Shown in pieces: positions 24,867-34,325 of a stretch of DNA of 64,000 nucleotides. The stretch is from positions 434,001 to 498,000 of the forward strand of contig NZ_AHOO02000013.1 of the NCBI RefSeq assembly GCF_000244755.1, in the 5' to 3' direction. Within the stretch, counting starts at the first letter, position 1; every line of letters begins with the position of its first letter. This DNA comes from Leptospira licerasiae serovar Varillal str. VAR 010. GTDB taxonomy: Bacteria; Spirochaetota; Leptospiria; Leptospirales; Leptospiraceae. The notes below the pieces were generated by a model. That model saw only the letters and a program-made list of their open reading frames with translations, was not told the DNA's origin and ran no database searches. A program made the translations under genes and the position numbers.

Positions 24867-25871
24867 TCAGGGAGAAAGGAACCTGGTGGAAAAGTCAGCA
24901 AGATCCTTTTGAAGGATCCTTTCCAGGTTCCAAGGATCTAAAACCAATCTGTAACTTAGGCCCTCTCTTTGGAAAACATAACTCCCTAGCTTGGTCATCC
25001 CTATCGGAGAAACCGAATAAGTATCCGTCGAGGTAACGATCTCAATTTTAAAATCCCGATCTTTCGGAACGAGAGAAAGTTCTTCAGACTTCTCTAAAAG
25101 TACTTCGTCAGCGCTTAATTTTTTGATCTCTTGTATATAGTTTTCCACTTCTTCGGAAGAAGCTCCGATCTGCTGGCCTGAAGTCTCTAAGATCCAATTC
25201 TCAGCTTGTTTGTGTAGAGTAAAGTTTATGGAAGAAAATCCTGAAATTTTGATCTCTGATACTTTTTCTCTGGAAGGGAAGGGAGGAACAAGGGATCTAC
25301 TTAGGAAAAAATCCAGCTTACCTCCGCCTGTTACCGACTTTAGATTTTCTTTAACTAACCAGATCTGATTTTTTTCGTCTAAGATATAAGTTCCGGAACC
25401 TTTTCGAACCGGAGCTCCTATCAGGATCTTTCCTAAAGAATTCCCGGAAACATCCTTCAGTTCTAATACCGGCTCATCTCCCCCTAATCCGAATTCTTCC
25501 TTAGAGACCGAATTAGATTCGGAGAGTAGGGTGAATTTGCGTAAATGCAAACAGGTTTGGATCAATTCTTCGATCCTTGAGGAATCTCCAGGCAATACTA
25601 AGCGAGAAGGTAACTGAACCGTCCATCCATCCAGATCACGATTGAGTATACTTTCTTGTCCTTTACGCCCGCTGATAATCGTTTGTATTTCTTCCGGGGT
25701 GATTTTGAAGAAGGATTCAGAATTTTGATAGGTTTTTTTGAACCAGTCCCAAGGATCTTTTGCAATTAGAAGCAAAACTGCCAAAAGTATATTCCCAAAA
25801 AATAATAGAATATACGGATATTCATCAAATGTGCGGAGTAGGAGGTCCTTGAGTCTCGAGAAATCCATCAT
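24867..25871 (-). CDS. DUF4340 domain protein of the Gld-like ABC operon
   Basis: A 334-residue protein with one N-terminal membrane helix (ILLFFGNILLAVLLLIAKDP) and a mostly beta-rich extracytoplasmic domain. LVLPGDSSRIEELIQTCLHLR, GLGGDEPVLELKD, GTYILDEKNQIWLVKENLKSV and IQEIKKLSADEVLL are typical of DUF4340 proteins, which often follow GldG-like genes. It overlaps the upstream GldG-like gene by four bases (ATGA) and is the last gene of the operon. It may be the periplasmic partner that recognises the transported or anchored substrate. The exact role is unknown. Confidence 0.82.
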   Translation of the reverse strand: MMDFSRLKDLLLRTFDEYPYILLFFGNILLAVLLLIAKDPWDWFKKTYQNSESFFKITPEEIQTIISGRKGQESILNRDLDGWTVQLPSRLVLPGDSSRIEELIQTCLHLRKFTLLSESNSVSKEEFGLGGDEPVLELKDVSGNSLGKILIGAPVRKGSGTYILDEKNQIWLVKENLKSVTGGGKLDFFLSRSLVPPFPSREKVSEIKISGFSSINFTLHKQAENWILETSGQQIGASSEEVENYIQEIKKLSADEVLLEKSEELSLVPKDRDFKIEIVTSTDTYSVSPIGMTKLGSYVFQREGLSYRLVLDPWNLERILQKDLADFSTRFLSP

Positions 25872-27511
25872 CCGTTCCTTCTTTTTAGCCTGCGAAAAGC
25901 GTAAAGAGCCAATAAACCGGGAACCAAAAATAAATGAAATAAACTGATCGAAGTTTCTAAGAAGAACGGTAAGGGTTTTAGTTTTAAAACTGCGGATTGT
26001 TTGGAACGTACTTCTAAAAGATCCGTTTCTCCTTTGAGTATATCGATAGAATTTAATAAAAATGGAATATTCGAGTTTTTGAGTATTTCCGAAAATTCCG
26101 GAAATGCTAGAAGATCCGAAACTAAATAAGGAGAACCGAATGCTAAAATTCGTCCGGTTTTTGTGCTATTCGAACCTTGTTTGGAATCTGAGAAATAGGA
26201 AGTAAATTTTCCTTCCGCATAAACTCCTAATACGAATGGTCCGCCATTTGCTTGGATCGGAGTGGAAAGGATCTGTTTTTCTCCCAATGAAATCGGCTCC
26301 GTTCTGGATTCCGCTTCCGGTCCACTTTTTGCTAAAGGGGTAAACTGAACTTCTTTTTGTTTTTCAGGTAGAATGTTTATACTAGAAGACCAAGGGACTA
26401 AAAAACTTTCCTGGTTTTTGGTAAAAGGACTATGCTTGTCTAAAGTTCCAGATTTTTGGTCAGGAACGATCCAAGGCGGATAGGGATATTTTCCTAAAAC
26501 CCCGGGTTCGATTTCGATCACCGAGCCCATCGGTAAAGAATGATCCGGCTCTAGGATAATGTCATAGTTAATTCGAATTCCGTAATGTTCAAAAAATCGG
26601 ACCATTTCTTCCGAATCCGGATTTTTCCCTGCGAGTCCTGCTCCCAAATCTCCGGAAAGAAGTCCGAAACTTCCTCTTTCTGAGTTCGCTTTGAACTCCA
26701 TCGTTTTGGCTAGAAGAAGTAAACTTCCACCTTCTAAAATAAATTTATCTAGTTTTCTTTCTGTGACTTTAGAAAGATGTCCTCCTCCTATCCAAAGAAC
26801 CACTTCTGTTCCAGAGGGAAGGTCTTCCGTTTCTAGATCCAATTCTAAGATCGGGCCATATTCTCCTCTTAGGACTCTTCTTGCAAAAATTTCGATCCTG
26901 TCTTTGGGAGAGCCTTGTTCTTGGACGGAAAAATTTCCAGGTGATCTTAAAATAACTATCCCTGAATCCTGATCTTGTCTCTGCATTTTACGGATTGAAT
27001 TTAAGATCTGGTATTCTAGATCTTCCGTAAAGAAAGCAAAGGATAAAACTTCCGTTTTCTGGCCTAAGGTCAAAACGATCCCCATAAAAGCCTGTTTGAC
27101 TGAAGCAGAGTCTCTGGATGTCTGTTGTAGTATCTGAGGTTCTAATCCGACTTCCATTGCTTTTCTGGCATCCTCTTCCGAAACGGACGGATCATAAAAT
27201 CTTATATGGACATTTTCCTTTCCGATCTTAGAGATCTCTTTTAGGAGTTCTTTGCTAAGTTCAGCTCTTGCCTTATATTCTCCAGGGATCTCGGAGGAAT
27301 AGAATGCATCTATATAAAGTGGATCATCCAATTCTTTTAGTACTTTTGCAGTGCTGGATGTGATCTGGAATCTTCCGGACCTGGAAAGATCCGCCTTGCA
27401 CGGGATTGTGGAAAAAATACTGTTCAACAAAATGAAGAGTAGTATCCCGTTTCCTAACCCGAACCAAGGAGATTTAGAGATTTCTAATAAAGGACGGAAT
27501 AGTTCTCTCAT
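25868..27511 (-). CDS. GldG-like ABC-associated protein
   Basis: A 547-residue protein with membrane helices near both ends and a large extracytoplasmic region, as in GldG/ABC-type 'auxiliary' proteins. After the first helix come SSTAKVLKELDDPLYIDAFYSSEIPGEYK, the SIRKMQRQDQDSGIVILRSPG segment and a Rossmann-like block around TEVVLWIGGGHLSKVTERKLDKFILEGGSLLLLAK. The C-terminus has FHLFLVPGLLALYAF followed by a basic tail. It is joined by four-base overlaps to the permease gene before it and the DUF4340 gene after it. In Bacteroidetes, GldA, GldF and GldG serve gliding motility; in other bacteria they form an ABC system of uncertain cargo. Confidence 0.88.
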   Translation of the reverse strand: MRELFRPLLEISKSPWFGLGNGILLFILLNSIFSTIPCKADLSRSGRFQITSSTAKVLKELDDPLYIDAFYSSEIPGEYKARAELSKELLKEISKIGKENVHIRFYDPSVSEEDARKAMEVGLEPQILQQTSRDSASVKQAFMGIVLTLGQKTEVLSFAFFTEDLEYQILNSIRKMQRQDQDSGIVILRSPGNFSVQEQGSPKDRIEIFARRVLRGEYGPILELDLETEDLPSGTEVVLWIGGGHLSKVTERKLDKFILEGGSLLLLAKTMEFKANSERGSFGLLSGDLGAGLAGKNPDSEEMVRFFEHYGIRINYDIILEPDHSLPMGSVIEIEPGVLGKYPYPPWIVPDQKSGTLDKHSPFTKNQESFLVPWSSSINILPEKQKEVQFTPLAKSGPEAESRTEPISLGEKQILSTPIQANGGPFVLGVYAEGKFTSYFSDSKQGSNSTKTGRILAFGSPYLVSDLLAFPEFSEILKNSNIPFLLNSIDILKGETDLLEVRSKQSAVLKLKPLPFFLETSISLFHLFLVPGLLALYAFRRLKRRNG

Positions 27512-28260
27512 GGATAATTTCTCCTGAGAAAGAAAACGTTTCCGGCCAGATTTGCCGAGATAAAACTAAAAAAGTAAAGTGTATCCGAAAGATCTAATAT
27601 TCCTAAACGAAATGATTCAAAGTGAGAGGATAGCGCGAATAAATATGCAAATGCAGAAGGCCCACCGCCAAAAAATTTTAGGACAGGCTGAGTGCCTAAA
27701 AGGAAAAAGAAAAGGCAAACAAGAACGGTTAGAATATAAGAACTGATCTGATCTTTTCCGAAAGAAGAAAGAAAGATTCCTAGGCTGATATACGCTCCGC
27801 CGAGTAGCCAACAACCTAGGTATCCCGCGAATACTATCCCAAGATCCAGATCTCCGAAGGCCCAGATAAAAAACGGGATGCTAAGGCTCAGACAAACGGT
27901 GAATCCTAAAAATGCCCAGGCAGCTAGAAACTTTGCGGCAACTATTTCCCATTTGGAGATTGGCAAAGTAAATAAGATCTCCAAACTTCCGGATCGTTTT
28001 TCTTCGGACCAAAGCCTCATTGTGATCGCAGGTACAAATACTACGAATAGGAGGGGAGTCCAGACAAAGTATTCTTCCATTCCGGCTACTTTTCTGTCCC
28101 AGAAGGAACCTTCTCCTAAACCATAGAAGAATAAGAAAGAAGATAAGAATAAATATAGTATAGAGAAAACATAACCTATCGGTGTATTAAAATAGCTGGC
28201 CCATTCTTTTTTAAAAACTGCGGTAAGGCCTGGTGGTAAAGAAGGGATCCTCATAATCAT
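27508..28260 (-). CDS. ABC-2 type permease (GldF-like)
   Basis: A 250-residue membrane protein with six hydrophobic segments, a usual ABC-2 permease. The N-terminus AVFKKEWASYFNTPIGYVFS and the segment ITMRLWSEEKRSGSLEILFTLPISKWEIVAAKFLAAW are the standard cytoplasmic loop that contacts the ATPase. It overlaps both neighbours by four bases (ATGA at 28257-28260 and 27508-27511), so the operon order is ATPase, permease, GldG-like, DUF4340. It should pair with the ATPase encoded at 28257. Confidence 0.92.
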   Translation of the reverse strand: MIMRIPSLPPGLTAVFKKEWASYFNTPIGYVFSILYLFLSSFLFFYGLGEGSFWDRKVAGMEEYFVWTPLLFVVFVPAITMRLWSEEKRSGSLEILFTLPISKWEIVAAKFLAAWAFLGFTVCLSLSIPFFIWAFGDLDLGIVFAGYLGCWLLGGAYISLGIFLSSFGKDQISSYILTVLVCLFFFLLGTQPVLKFFGGGPSAFAYLFALSSHFESFRLGILDLSDTLYFFSFISANLAGNVFFLRRNYP

Positions 28261-29168
28261 TTAGAAACCAGATCCTGAAAGACGGATTCCAAAGACTTTT
28301 GGGAGATCTTATATTCTAAAATGGCAAAAGACCCTTTTCGGATCAGTTCGAAGATCTCCTCCGGTTTGAGTGAAGAAGATTCCAATCTGAACTTTGTATA
28401 TTCTCCTTCTTTTTCAGAAGATAAGATTTGTACATTTTTACCTTCTAATACTTTTTCTAGAGTTTCTTTTTCTGTTTTTGCAGTTAATAGTACGGAATCC
28501 GATCTTTTAAATTCCGAAACAGGAAGGTCCGCGACTAAGTTTCCTTTATGCAAGACCAATGCATGATCGCAGGTTTCTTCCACTTCAGAGAGTATATGAG
28601 TGGATAATAGAACTATCTTATCTTTTCCTAAATTTCGTAGTAACTCCCTAAAATGAGAGATTTGTATAGGATCCAGACCGGAGCTTGGTTCGTCTAAAAC
28701 GATCCAATCAGGATCGTGAAGTAATGCACCTGCTAATGCCAACCTTTGCCTTGTTCCTTTGGACAAAATACCGGCTAAAGAGAAAGTTTGGGATCTTAGA
28801 TCACAAATTTCTAATACTTCTTTCTTTCTTTTTTTGAGGAATGAGGATTCCATTCCTCTCGCATTTCCTATAAAATCCAAATATTCTCCCACAGTCATAT
28901 CCGGATAGATAGTGGAAGACTCGGGAAGATAGCCTAACCTTTGTTTTATAAGATTGGGATCTTTTTCTAAAGAGACTCCGTCTAAGAGAACGGAACCTGT
29001 GTCAGGCTGAACAAATCCGGTGAGTATCCTGAGCGCAGTTGTTTTACCTGCACCGTTCGGTCCAAGCAGACCGGTAATCCTATTTTTGGGGATGGAAAAA
29101 TTTAGATTGGATATCGCGACCTTCCCGAAATAGGATTTTGAAAGATCGGATACCTGAAGAGAAGCCAC
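28257..29168 (-). CDS. ABC transporter ATP-binding protein (GldA-like)
   Basis: A 303-residue ABC ATPase. Walker A is LGPNGAGKTTAL (residues 35-46), the signature loop is the variant LSKGTRQRLALAGALL, Walker B is WIVLDEPSSGLDP, and the switch His lies in LSTHILSEVEETCDHA. The C-terminal 80 residues form a small extra domain, as in drug- and Gld-type ATPases. First gene of a tightly overlapped four-gene operon. No promoter was identified in the 53 bases to the STAS gene upstream. Cargo is unknown; the GldG and DUF4340 partners separate it from simple drug exporters. Confidence 0.94.
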   Translation of the reverse strand: MASLQVSDLSKSYFGKVAISNLNFSIPKNRITGLLGPNGAGKTTALRILTGFVQPDTGSVLLDGVSLEKDPNLIKQRLGYLPESSTIYPDMTVGEYLDFIGNARGMESSFLKKRKKEVLEICDLRSQTFSLAGILSKGTRQRLALAGALLHDPDWIVLDEPSSGLDPIQISHFRELLRNLGKDKIVLLSTHILSEVEETCDHALVLHKGNLVADLPVSEFKRSDSVLLTAKTEKETLEKVLEGKNVQILSSEKEGEYTKFRLESSSLKPEEIFELIRKGSFAILEYKISQKSLESVFQDLVSK

Positions 29169-29221
29169 GAAAGTTATTCTTTCGGGACTAAGGGCCTATG
29201 CAACTTTTTTTCCCGAGAGGA

Positions 29222-29524
29222 TTATGCTCTGATCCGGAGCATAGCGTCCACTTTGAATTTTCTAAGAACATCCATTAGAGCAGGTTGAAGATTCACCACC
29301 TCTAATTTTACTCCAAAATGATCCAAAAGGTTTCTAAGAGTGAGTAGCTTTGCAACGCCGCTAGAAGTGATTTTTTTTGTAGGAGTCATATCCAAGGTTA
29401 AGTTTTGGATATGTGCCCTGGAAGCCTGTTCCGATATCTCATCGAAAACTTTTTCGTATCCGTCCAGAAGTTGATTTTCGAAACGAACGATTCCGTGTTT
29501 ATTTTGTATCGTTAATTTGGCCAT
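29222..29524 (-). CDS. STAS-domain anti-sigma factor antagonist
   Basis: A 100-residue single STAS domain, the SpoIIAA/RsbV class. The predicted phospho-acceptor loop is PTKKITSSGVAKLLTLRNLL, with Ser54/Ser55 at the place where the kinase phosphorylates SpoIIAA. Such proteins free a sigma factor by binding its RsbW-like inhibitor when unphosphorylated. The start has AAAGGGTGC upstream. It precedes the ABC operon by 53 bases on the same strand and may be cotranscribed or separate. Partner kinases could be the proteins encoded at 17028 or 49083. Confidence 0.87.
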   Translation of the reverse strand: MAKLTIQNKHGIVRFENQLLDGYEKVFDEISEQASRAHIQNLTLDMTPTKKITSSGVAKLLTLRNLLDHFGVKLEVVNLQPALMDVLRKFKVDAMLRIRA

Positions 29525-29619
29525 AGCACCCTTTGTTTAATGAAATAGACTCCTAAAATCGGACCATCCCAACAATAAAACGGAGATGGACTCGGGTCCT
29601 ATATATCGAAACAAGTGGG

Positions 29620-30441
29620 TCAGATCTTTCGGCACATAAAATTCCAATAATTCGCCTTTGGAATAATTTCCCAGGACTCATAATCCGAGCCTATCCCCAA
29701 AATTTCGAGACCTGAATTTTGTAGGTTCTTCGACCAAGTTTCGAGCGGATAAGCCCGATGATAATGTTCCTCCAGTTCTGAAATCCCAGGTCCGGAAAAT
29801 TCCAAACTGGTCTTTAAAACGGAAGTTTTAGGATCAAATTCATTCTTCCAAACGAGTTTGGTCTTCCCATGGGTCTCCTTTAGGACCTTATTCTGGAAAT
29901 TTTTTCGAAAATTTTCGGAGGTGCTTACATCGAAAAAGAAGACCCCATTCTTCTCCAAAACACTGGAAACTTGGGCAAATACTTGGGAAAGTTCTTCCTC
30001 TCTTTGGAAATAATTTAGAGTGTCATGCACAGAGAAAATCAGATCAAAGGATTTGTTCAATTTTGGGAAGGAGAGAAGGTCTCCTAATTTACGAACCCCT
30101 CTGATTTGCTGAGAATCGGCGATTTGAAGCATTTCAGGCGAATTGTCGATTCCCCAAAGTTCCGTGGATTCGGGAAAAAATTTCCAAATTTTGCAGGTTC
30201 CGCAGCCCAAATCCAATGCGATTTTTGGATGGATTTTCTGGGTTCCGATCTGGTAAGATTCCAAAATCATCTTCGCCCAGTCCAGGTAAGGTGCCCGTTT
30301 CATGACTCCGTCATAAATGCCTGCAAATGCCGTATACGGCCTTTTTTTGGGGATTGGAGAAATAATTCTTGATTTATTCCCCTGCTCGCGAGTATTCCTA
30401 TCCATTTGATGCGACATAATTCTTTGAAGGGTTTTCTTCAT
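29620..30441 (-). CDS. Class I SAM-dependent methyltransferase
   Basis: A 273-residue methyltransferase with a basic N-terminal extension of about 35 residues. Motif I is IALDLGCGTCKIW, the adenosine-contact acid follows in WGIDNSPEMLQIAD, motif IV is FDLIFSVHDTLNYF, and the later VLEKNGVFFFDVSTSE completes the fold. Substrate unknown. The start lies only 23 bases from the divergent start of the giant coiled-coil gene, so the two promoters must overlap. An internal ATG ten codons in is an alternative start. Confidence 0.85.
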   Translation of the reverse strand: MKKTLQRIMSHQMDRNTREQGNKSRIISPIPKKRPYTAFAGIYDGVMKRAPYLDWAKMILESYQIGTQKIHPKIALDLGCGTCKIWKFFPESTELWGIDNSPEMLQIADSQQIRGVRKLGDLLSFPKLNKSFDLIFSVHDTLNYFQREEELSQVFAQVSSVLEKNGVFFFDVSTSENFRKNFQNKVLKETHGKTKLVWKNEFDPKTSVLKTSLEFSGPGISELEEHYHRAYPLETWSKNLQNSGLEILGIGSDYESWEIIPKANYWNFMCRKI

Positions 30442-30464
30442 CGAATCTTCGTGAAACTCTAAGT

Positions 30465-33400
30465 ATGGGCCTAGAACTTCTTTTACCCTTTTTAGCCAGT
30501 GTAGGCATTACTATCCTTCTTCGTAGGATGGACAAGTCGAATTATAAGCTCAGCCAGATCAAAAGATATACTGGCAAACTCCAGGAAGAATTACAAGAGA
30601 TCGCCCTGGAAAAAATCCAATCCGTAAAAGATTCCGGAATAGAACTGGAGATCAGTTTAAAACAAACCAGAAAACTTGCGGAAGAGGTAAGAGGTCTGAA
30701 CGAAGAATCCAGGCAATTACTGGAAACAATCCGTTCCAATCGGGATTTTTTAAACGCGGTTACATTAGATCTTAAAGAAGTAGTTCATCTTTCTTCTGAC
30801 ATTCGCCAAGAGTCCCAATCCATCCAAGACGGATTGCAAAGATTGGAGCTGGGCAAAAAAGAAGTATCCGGGATCGGAAATCGTATCCAAGAACTTCGTT
30901 CCGAGGCAGAAGTTCTTCTGGAAGCATTCCAAGAAAAACTTAATTTCCGTTCGGATGATATCCTTCAATCACTCGCCTCTAAAATCGTAGAGTTAGAAGG
31001 ATTATTAGAAGTCAAAGCGGATCGAATCGAATCCGGTTTGGAAGAATTGGGAGAAGCTTTCCGCCAAAGATTAGAAGCCCAAACCAAGTCATTATATCAT
31101 GAAACCGTAGGCAAAGTAGATAACGCTCGAGAAGAAGTTCAGTCTCTTCTGGAATCTGTAAAAGCAAAAGAAGAAGATCTGGATGCAAGAACAGATCGTA
31201 TGCAGACGGCATTTTTATCCGTATCCGAAAAAATCGATCGTTTAGAAACTAGAGTGGATGAGAAGGCAGAGCTTGCGGATCGTAAATTGGAGGAAACCTT
31301 CTCCCATAATGAATCAGTCATTCGCCAAAAGTACGATCAAGTATTAGAACAAGTAGTTCATTCTAAGGAAGCGTTCTTAAACGGAGTTCGAATAGAGATA
31401 GAAGCCATTCGTAAAGAAATAGAAGGAATGAGCCTCGAAACGCTTACTAGACGCGACGAGATCTTAAACGAAACCAGACGCCAAGCAGAAGGGATCAACG
31501 ACTCTATCAATATCTTCCAAGAAAAATATTTGGAAGCTGAGAACAAATTACTCAAGCAAGCGGATTCACGTAAAGCGGATCTGATGCGTCAGATAGATTC
31601 TTTCGAAGACGAATTCAATCGTATTTCCAGCAGTCTAAGAATAGAAGCGGAAGATCTTAGAAAAGAAATCCTTTCCGGACTAAAAGAATTCCATTCCGCT
31701 TTAGAATCGTCTCGCTCGGAAGAAGAAAGAAAATCCAAACTCAAATTGGACCAAGTCAGAGAATCCTTGGAAGAAGAACTAAAAGTACTCCAACACTCTC
31801 AGGCGGAAAAATTCCGTGCGGACTGGGAAACGATTCAGGAAAAAGTTAAGGACTATTCTTCTCAAATTTCCACTCGAATGAAAGAGATAGATGCTTCCGT
31901 TAAGGAACTAAAAGTTTCTTTAGAAGAGGAAGTAGGGGCATTGCACGCTTCCCATTCAGAACGTTTCCGTTCCGAATGGGATTCGATTAGAGAGAATGTA
32001 AAAATTTTCGACGTCCAGGTCTCGACTAGGATGAAGGAAATGGATTCCTATGTAAAAGATATCCGAGAAGCTCTGGAAGGAACTGCAGGAGATATTTTAG
32101 GGGAAGCGGAATCTAAGGTAAGCGAGATCGGTCTTTCTATCGAAGACGAGTTCCGCAAAATGGACAGAAGATTCGAACACTTCTCTCGTTCTTGGGAAGA
32201 AGAAGTACAATCCCAGAAAAACCATACCATGGATGCGATCCGTGGATTGGAAGAAAGACTGGGGCAGATCCATTTTAAAGGCGCGGAATATCTGGAAGAA
32301 TTCTCCAAATCTTATGCGGAACAAAAAGATAAGATCGAAGAATTCGTATCTAAATATAAGGCGAACTTCCAGAAAGAGGGAGACGAGGTCAGAGAGGAGC
32401 TTGTTTCTCGTTTTAAAGACCTGAAAGCGGAAGCGATCACAAGCGTAGAAAACGTAAAAGTCGAATATTCCGCGGCGGGAGAAAGATTCGAAAATCTTTT
32501 ACGCAAGAACGAAAAACTTTTAGAAATGCAAGCGGAGAAGATCCGTACTTCCACCGAATCCCAACTGGAAAAAGCGGGAGAGCAGGCAAGAGTCGTTCTG
32601 GACAAACTGAAAGAATCCGGCCAAGACTTCTTTGAAAGACAGGAAGAAAAAATAGACCGTCTCAACGATACGATCGATTCCAAGATCAACAGGCAATTGT
32701 CCGCACTTTTAGATAAAGGTCAGATCCAACTTAGCCAATTGGAAGAAAGGATCGCAAAACATCTAGCGGATGTTAAACGACATCTGGAAGAAGCTTTAGA
32801 TTCGGGGATCAAAGAAAGCGAAAGCCAGATGAAGGAATTCCAAAATCAGGTAAAATATCTCCTGAAAGAAACCGAAGAATCTTCGGAAGAATTCCTAAAA
32901 ACCGGAAGAGAAGAATTCCAAAAGGCACAGAAAGAATATCGTGTGCTCCAAATAGATCTTCGCAAAGATCTAGAAGAGATCCAAGATGCAAAACGTTCCC
33001 TTTTCTCCGAGCTGGAAGAAGAAGCGGAAAAACTGCGCTCTTCCGTGGACGAGATCTCGGAAAGGATACTGGATGCGGAGAAACGTTCCGCTCTCTTCTT
33101 AGATGTAAAAGAAATTATAGAACGTTCCGAAGAATTCGTCTCGGAGATGAAAGAAGCTCTAGAAGATGCAAATCATACGGAAAAAACCTACGAGGATCTG
33201 GACCAAAACTTAGTTCGGATCAAAAAAGTACAGGAAGATCTGGAAACTCGTATTTCTCAGGCAGAAGAGAGAAGTGCGGAAATCCTTTCCATAGAAGAGA
33301 AAGCGGAAGTCTTAAAAGAAGAATTCGAAAGGATCATGGAAGAATCTTCTCATTGGAACGATACTCATCGCAAGCTTGTGGAAGCTGGAGAAAGGGCATT

Positions 33401-34046
33401 CGAAATGGAATCCCGCTTCTTGGATCTAGAAGATCGTCTAGGCAGAGTAGTCTCCGTTAGAGAAGAGATCAAGCAGCTTGATCAGGACAGCCAAGGTCAC
33501 AAAGAGAATTCATTTAAGTTAGCCCAAAAGATACGCGAGATGGAAAAAGAGATCTCCGTAATAGAAGCTAGAGAAAGAGAAGTCGCAGAAACTCTTAAAA
33601 AAACGGACGATAGACTAGAGACTCTTGCAGGTAGAAAAGAAGAGATCCTGTCGGTAGAAGCTAAGTTCGATAAGATAGAAGACCTGATGTCTGAGTTAGG
33701 AGAGCGTCATAAACAGATCAGCACTCTTCAGCAAAGGTTAGACGATATGAAAGAAGGTGCTCTATCGGTTAAGGACGACCTAGAAAGTCTACTCTCTGAA
33801 GCAGAAGATACCTTCGAAAAACTTTCTACGTTCATGGATGTTGTCCAAACCAATATGTCTAAGACCGGAGGGGGAAAGTCCGGTAAGGCTCAAGGCCAAG
33901 ATCCCTTAGTCGCTAGAAAGAAAGCAACTGTGTTGAATTTATTTCACAATTTCCATTGGCAACCCGAGACGATCGCTGAAAAATTAGGGCTCGAAACTTC
34001 TTTGGTCCAAACTATCATTCAAAACGAGACGGTGAAAAAGGGATGA
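30465..34046 (+). CDS. Giant spirochaete-type coiled-coil protein (SpiroCoCo-like)
   Basis: A 1193-residue protein. Residues 1-20 (MGLELLLPFLASVGITILLR) form a short hydrophobic anchor, and nearly everything from 25 to about 1140 is heptad-patterned coiled coil rich in Glu, Lys, Leu and Ser, in the manner of SMC or intermediate-filament proteins but without SMC head motifs. The last 50 residues (ARKKATVLNLFHNFHWQPETIAEKLGLETSLV) look like a small helix-turn-helix that could bind DNA or a partner. Long spirochaete coiled-coil proteins of this layout are grouped as a SpiroCoCo family in current annotation, which I recall rather than verify. A membrane-anchored rod with a possible DNA-binding end next to a histone gene suggests a nucleoid or cytoskeletal role. 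Codons repeat strongly. Confidence 0.82.
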   Translation: MGLELLLPFLASVGITILLRRMDKSNYKLSQIKRYTGKLQEELQEIALEKIQSVKDSGIELEISLKQTRKLAEEVRGLNEESRQLLETIRSNRDFLNAVTLDLKEVVHLSSDIRQESQSIQDGLQRLELGKKEVSGIGNRIQELRSEAEVLLEAFQEKLNFRSDDILQSLASKIVELEGLLEVKADRIESGLEELGEAFRQRLEAQTKSLYHETVGKVDNAREEVQSLLESVKAKEEDLDARTDRMQTAFLSVSEKIDRLETRVDEKAELADRKLEETFSHNESVIRQKYDQVLEQVVHSKEAFLNGVRIEIEAIRKEIEGMSLETLTRRDEILNETRRQAEGINDSINIFQEKYLEAENKLLKQADSRKADLMRQIDSFEDEFNRISSSLRIEAEDLRKEILSGLKEFHSALESSRSEEERKSKLKLDQVRESLEEELKVLQHSQAEKFRADWETIQEKVKDYSSQISTRMKEIDASVKELKVSLEEEVGALHASHSERFRSEWDSIRENVKIFDVQVSTRMKEMDSYVKDIREALEGTAGDILGEAESKVSEIGLSIEDEFRKMDRRFEHFSRSWEEEVQSQKNHTMDAIRGLEERLGQIHFKGAEYLEEFSKSYAEQKDKIEEFVSKYKANFQKEGDEVREELVSRFKDLKAEAITSVENVKVEYSAAGERFENLLRKNEKLLEMQAEKIRTSTESQLEKAGEQARVVLDKLKESGQDFFERQEEKIDRLNDTIDSKINRQLSALLDKGQIQLSQLEERIAKHLADVKRHLEEALDSGIKESESQMKEFQNQVKYLLKETEESSEEFLKTGREEFQKAQKEYRVLQIDLRKDLEEIQDAKRSLFSELEEEAEKLRSSVDEISERILDAEKRSALFLDVKEIIERSEEFVSEMKEALEDANHTEKTYEDLDQNLVRIKKVQEDLETRISQAEERSAEILSIEEKAEVLKEEFERIMEESSHWNDTHRKLVEAGERAFEMESRFLDLEDRLGRVVSVREEIKQLDQDSQGHKENSFKLAQKIREMEKEISVIEAREREVAETLKKTDDRLETLAGRKEEILSVEAKFDKIEDLMSELGERHKQISTLQQRLDDMKEGALSVKDDLESLLSEAEDTFEKLSTFMDVVQTNMSKTGGGKSGKAQGQDPLVARKKATVLNLFHNFHWQPETIAEKLGLETSLVQTIIQNETVKKG

Positions 34047-34054
34047 TTTTTTTC

Positions 34055-34083
34055 TTGACCCCAATGTTTTTCCCCAATATGTC
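34055..34083 (+). promoter_or_regulatory. Possible promoter of the histone gene
   Basis: TTGACC at 34055-34060 and TATGTC at 34078-34083 are separated by 17 bases, the expected spacing. It would give a leader of over 200 bases, with a small hairpin GGAGAGGCTCC at 34259-34269 and a larger imperfect stem at 34203-34235. Prediction from spacing only. Confidence 0.28.
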
Positions 34084-34325
34084 TCGTTCCCACTTGTATT
34101 ATACGACATGCAAAAAATTTCATAGGGAGATCCTTTCGTTTTTAATAAAAAACTGAAATTGTAGGGCAGCATTCCGAAAATGATTCCTTTTTTCGAGGCA
34201 TCTGGAAACGTATCACAGTAAATTTGACACGTTCCGGCAAAGTCTCGGGATGGAATAAGGAGAGGCTCCCAAAGCTCGTTCGTATGGTACAAAAAAAGAA
34301 AACTACTGTTAAGAGGAAGAATTCC

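Noticed and set aside
34224..34283. TTG start of the histone frame
   Set aside because: It would add an unrelated stretch before the basic tail, and has no ribosome-binding site; internal ATGs fit better.
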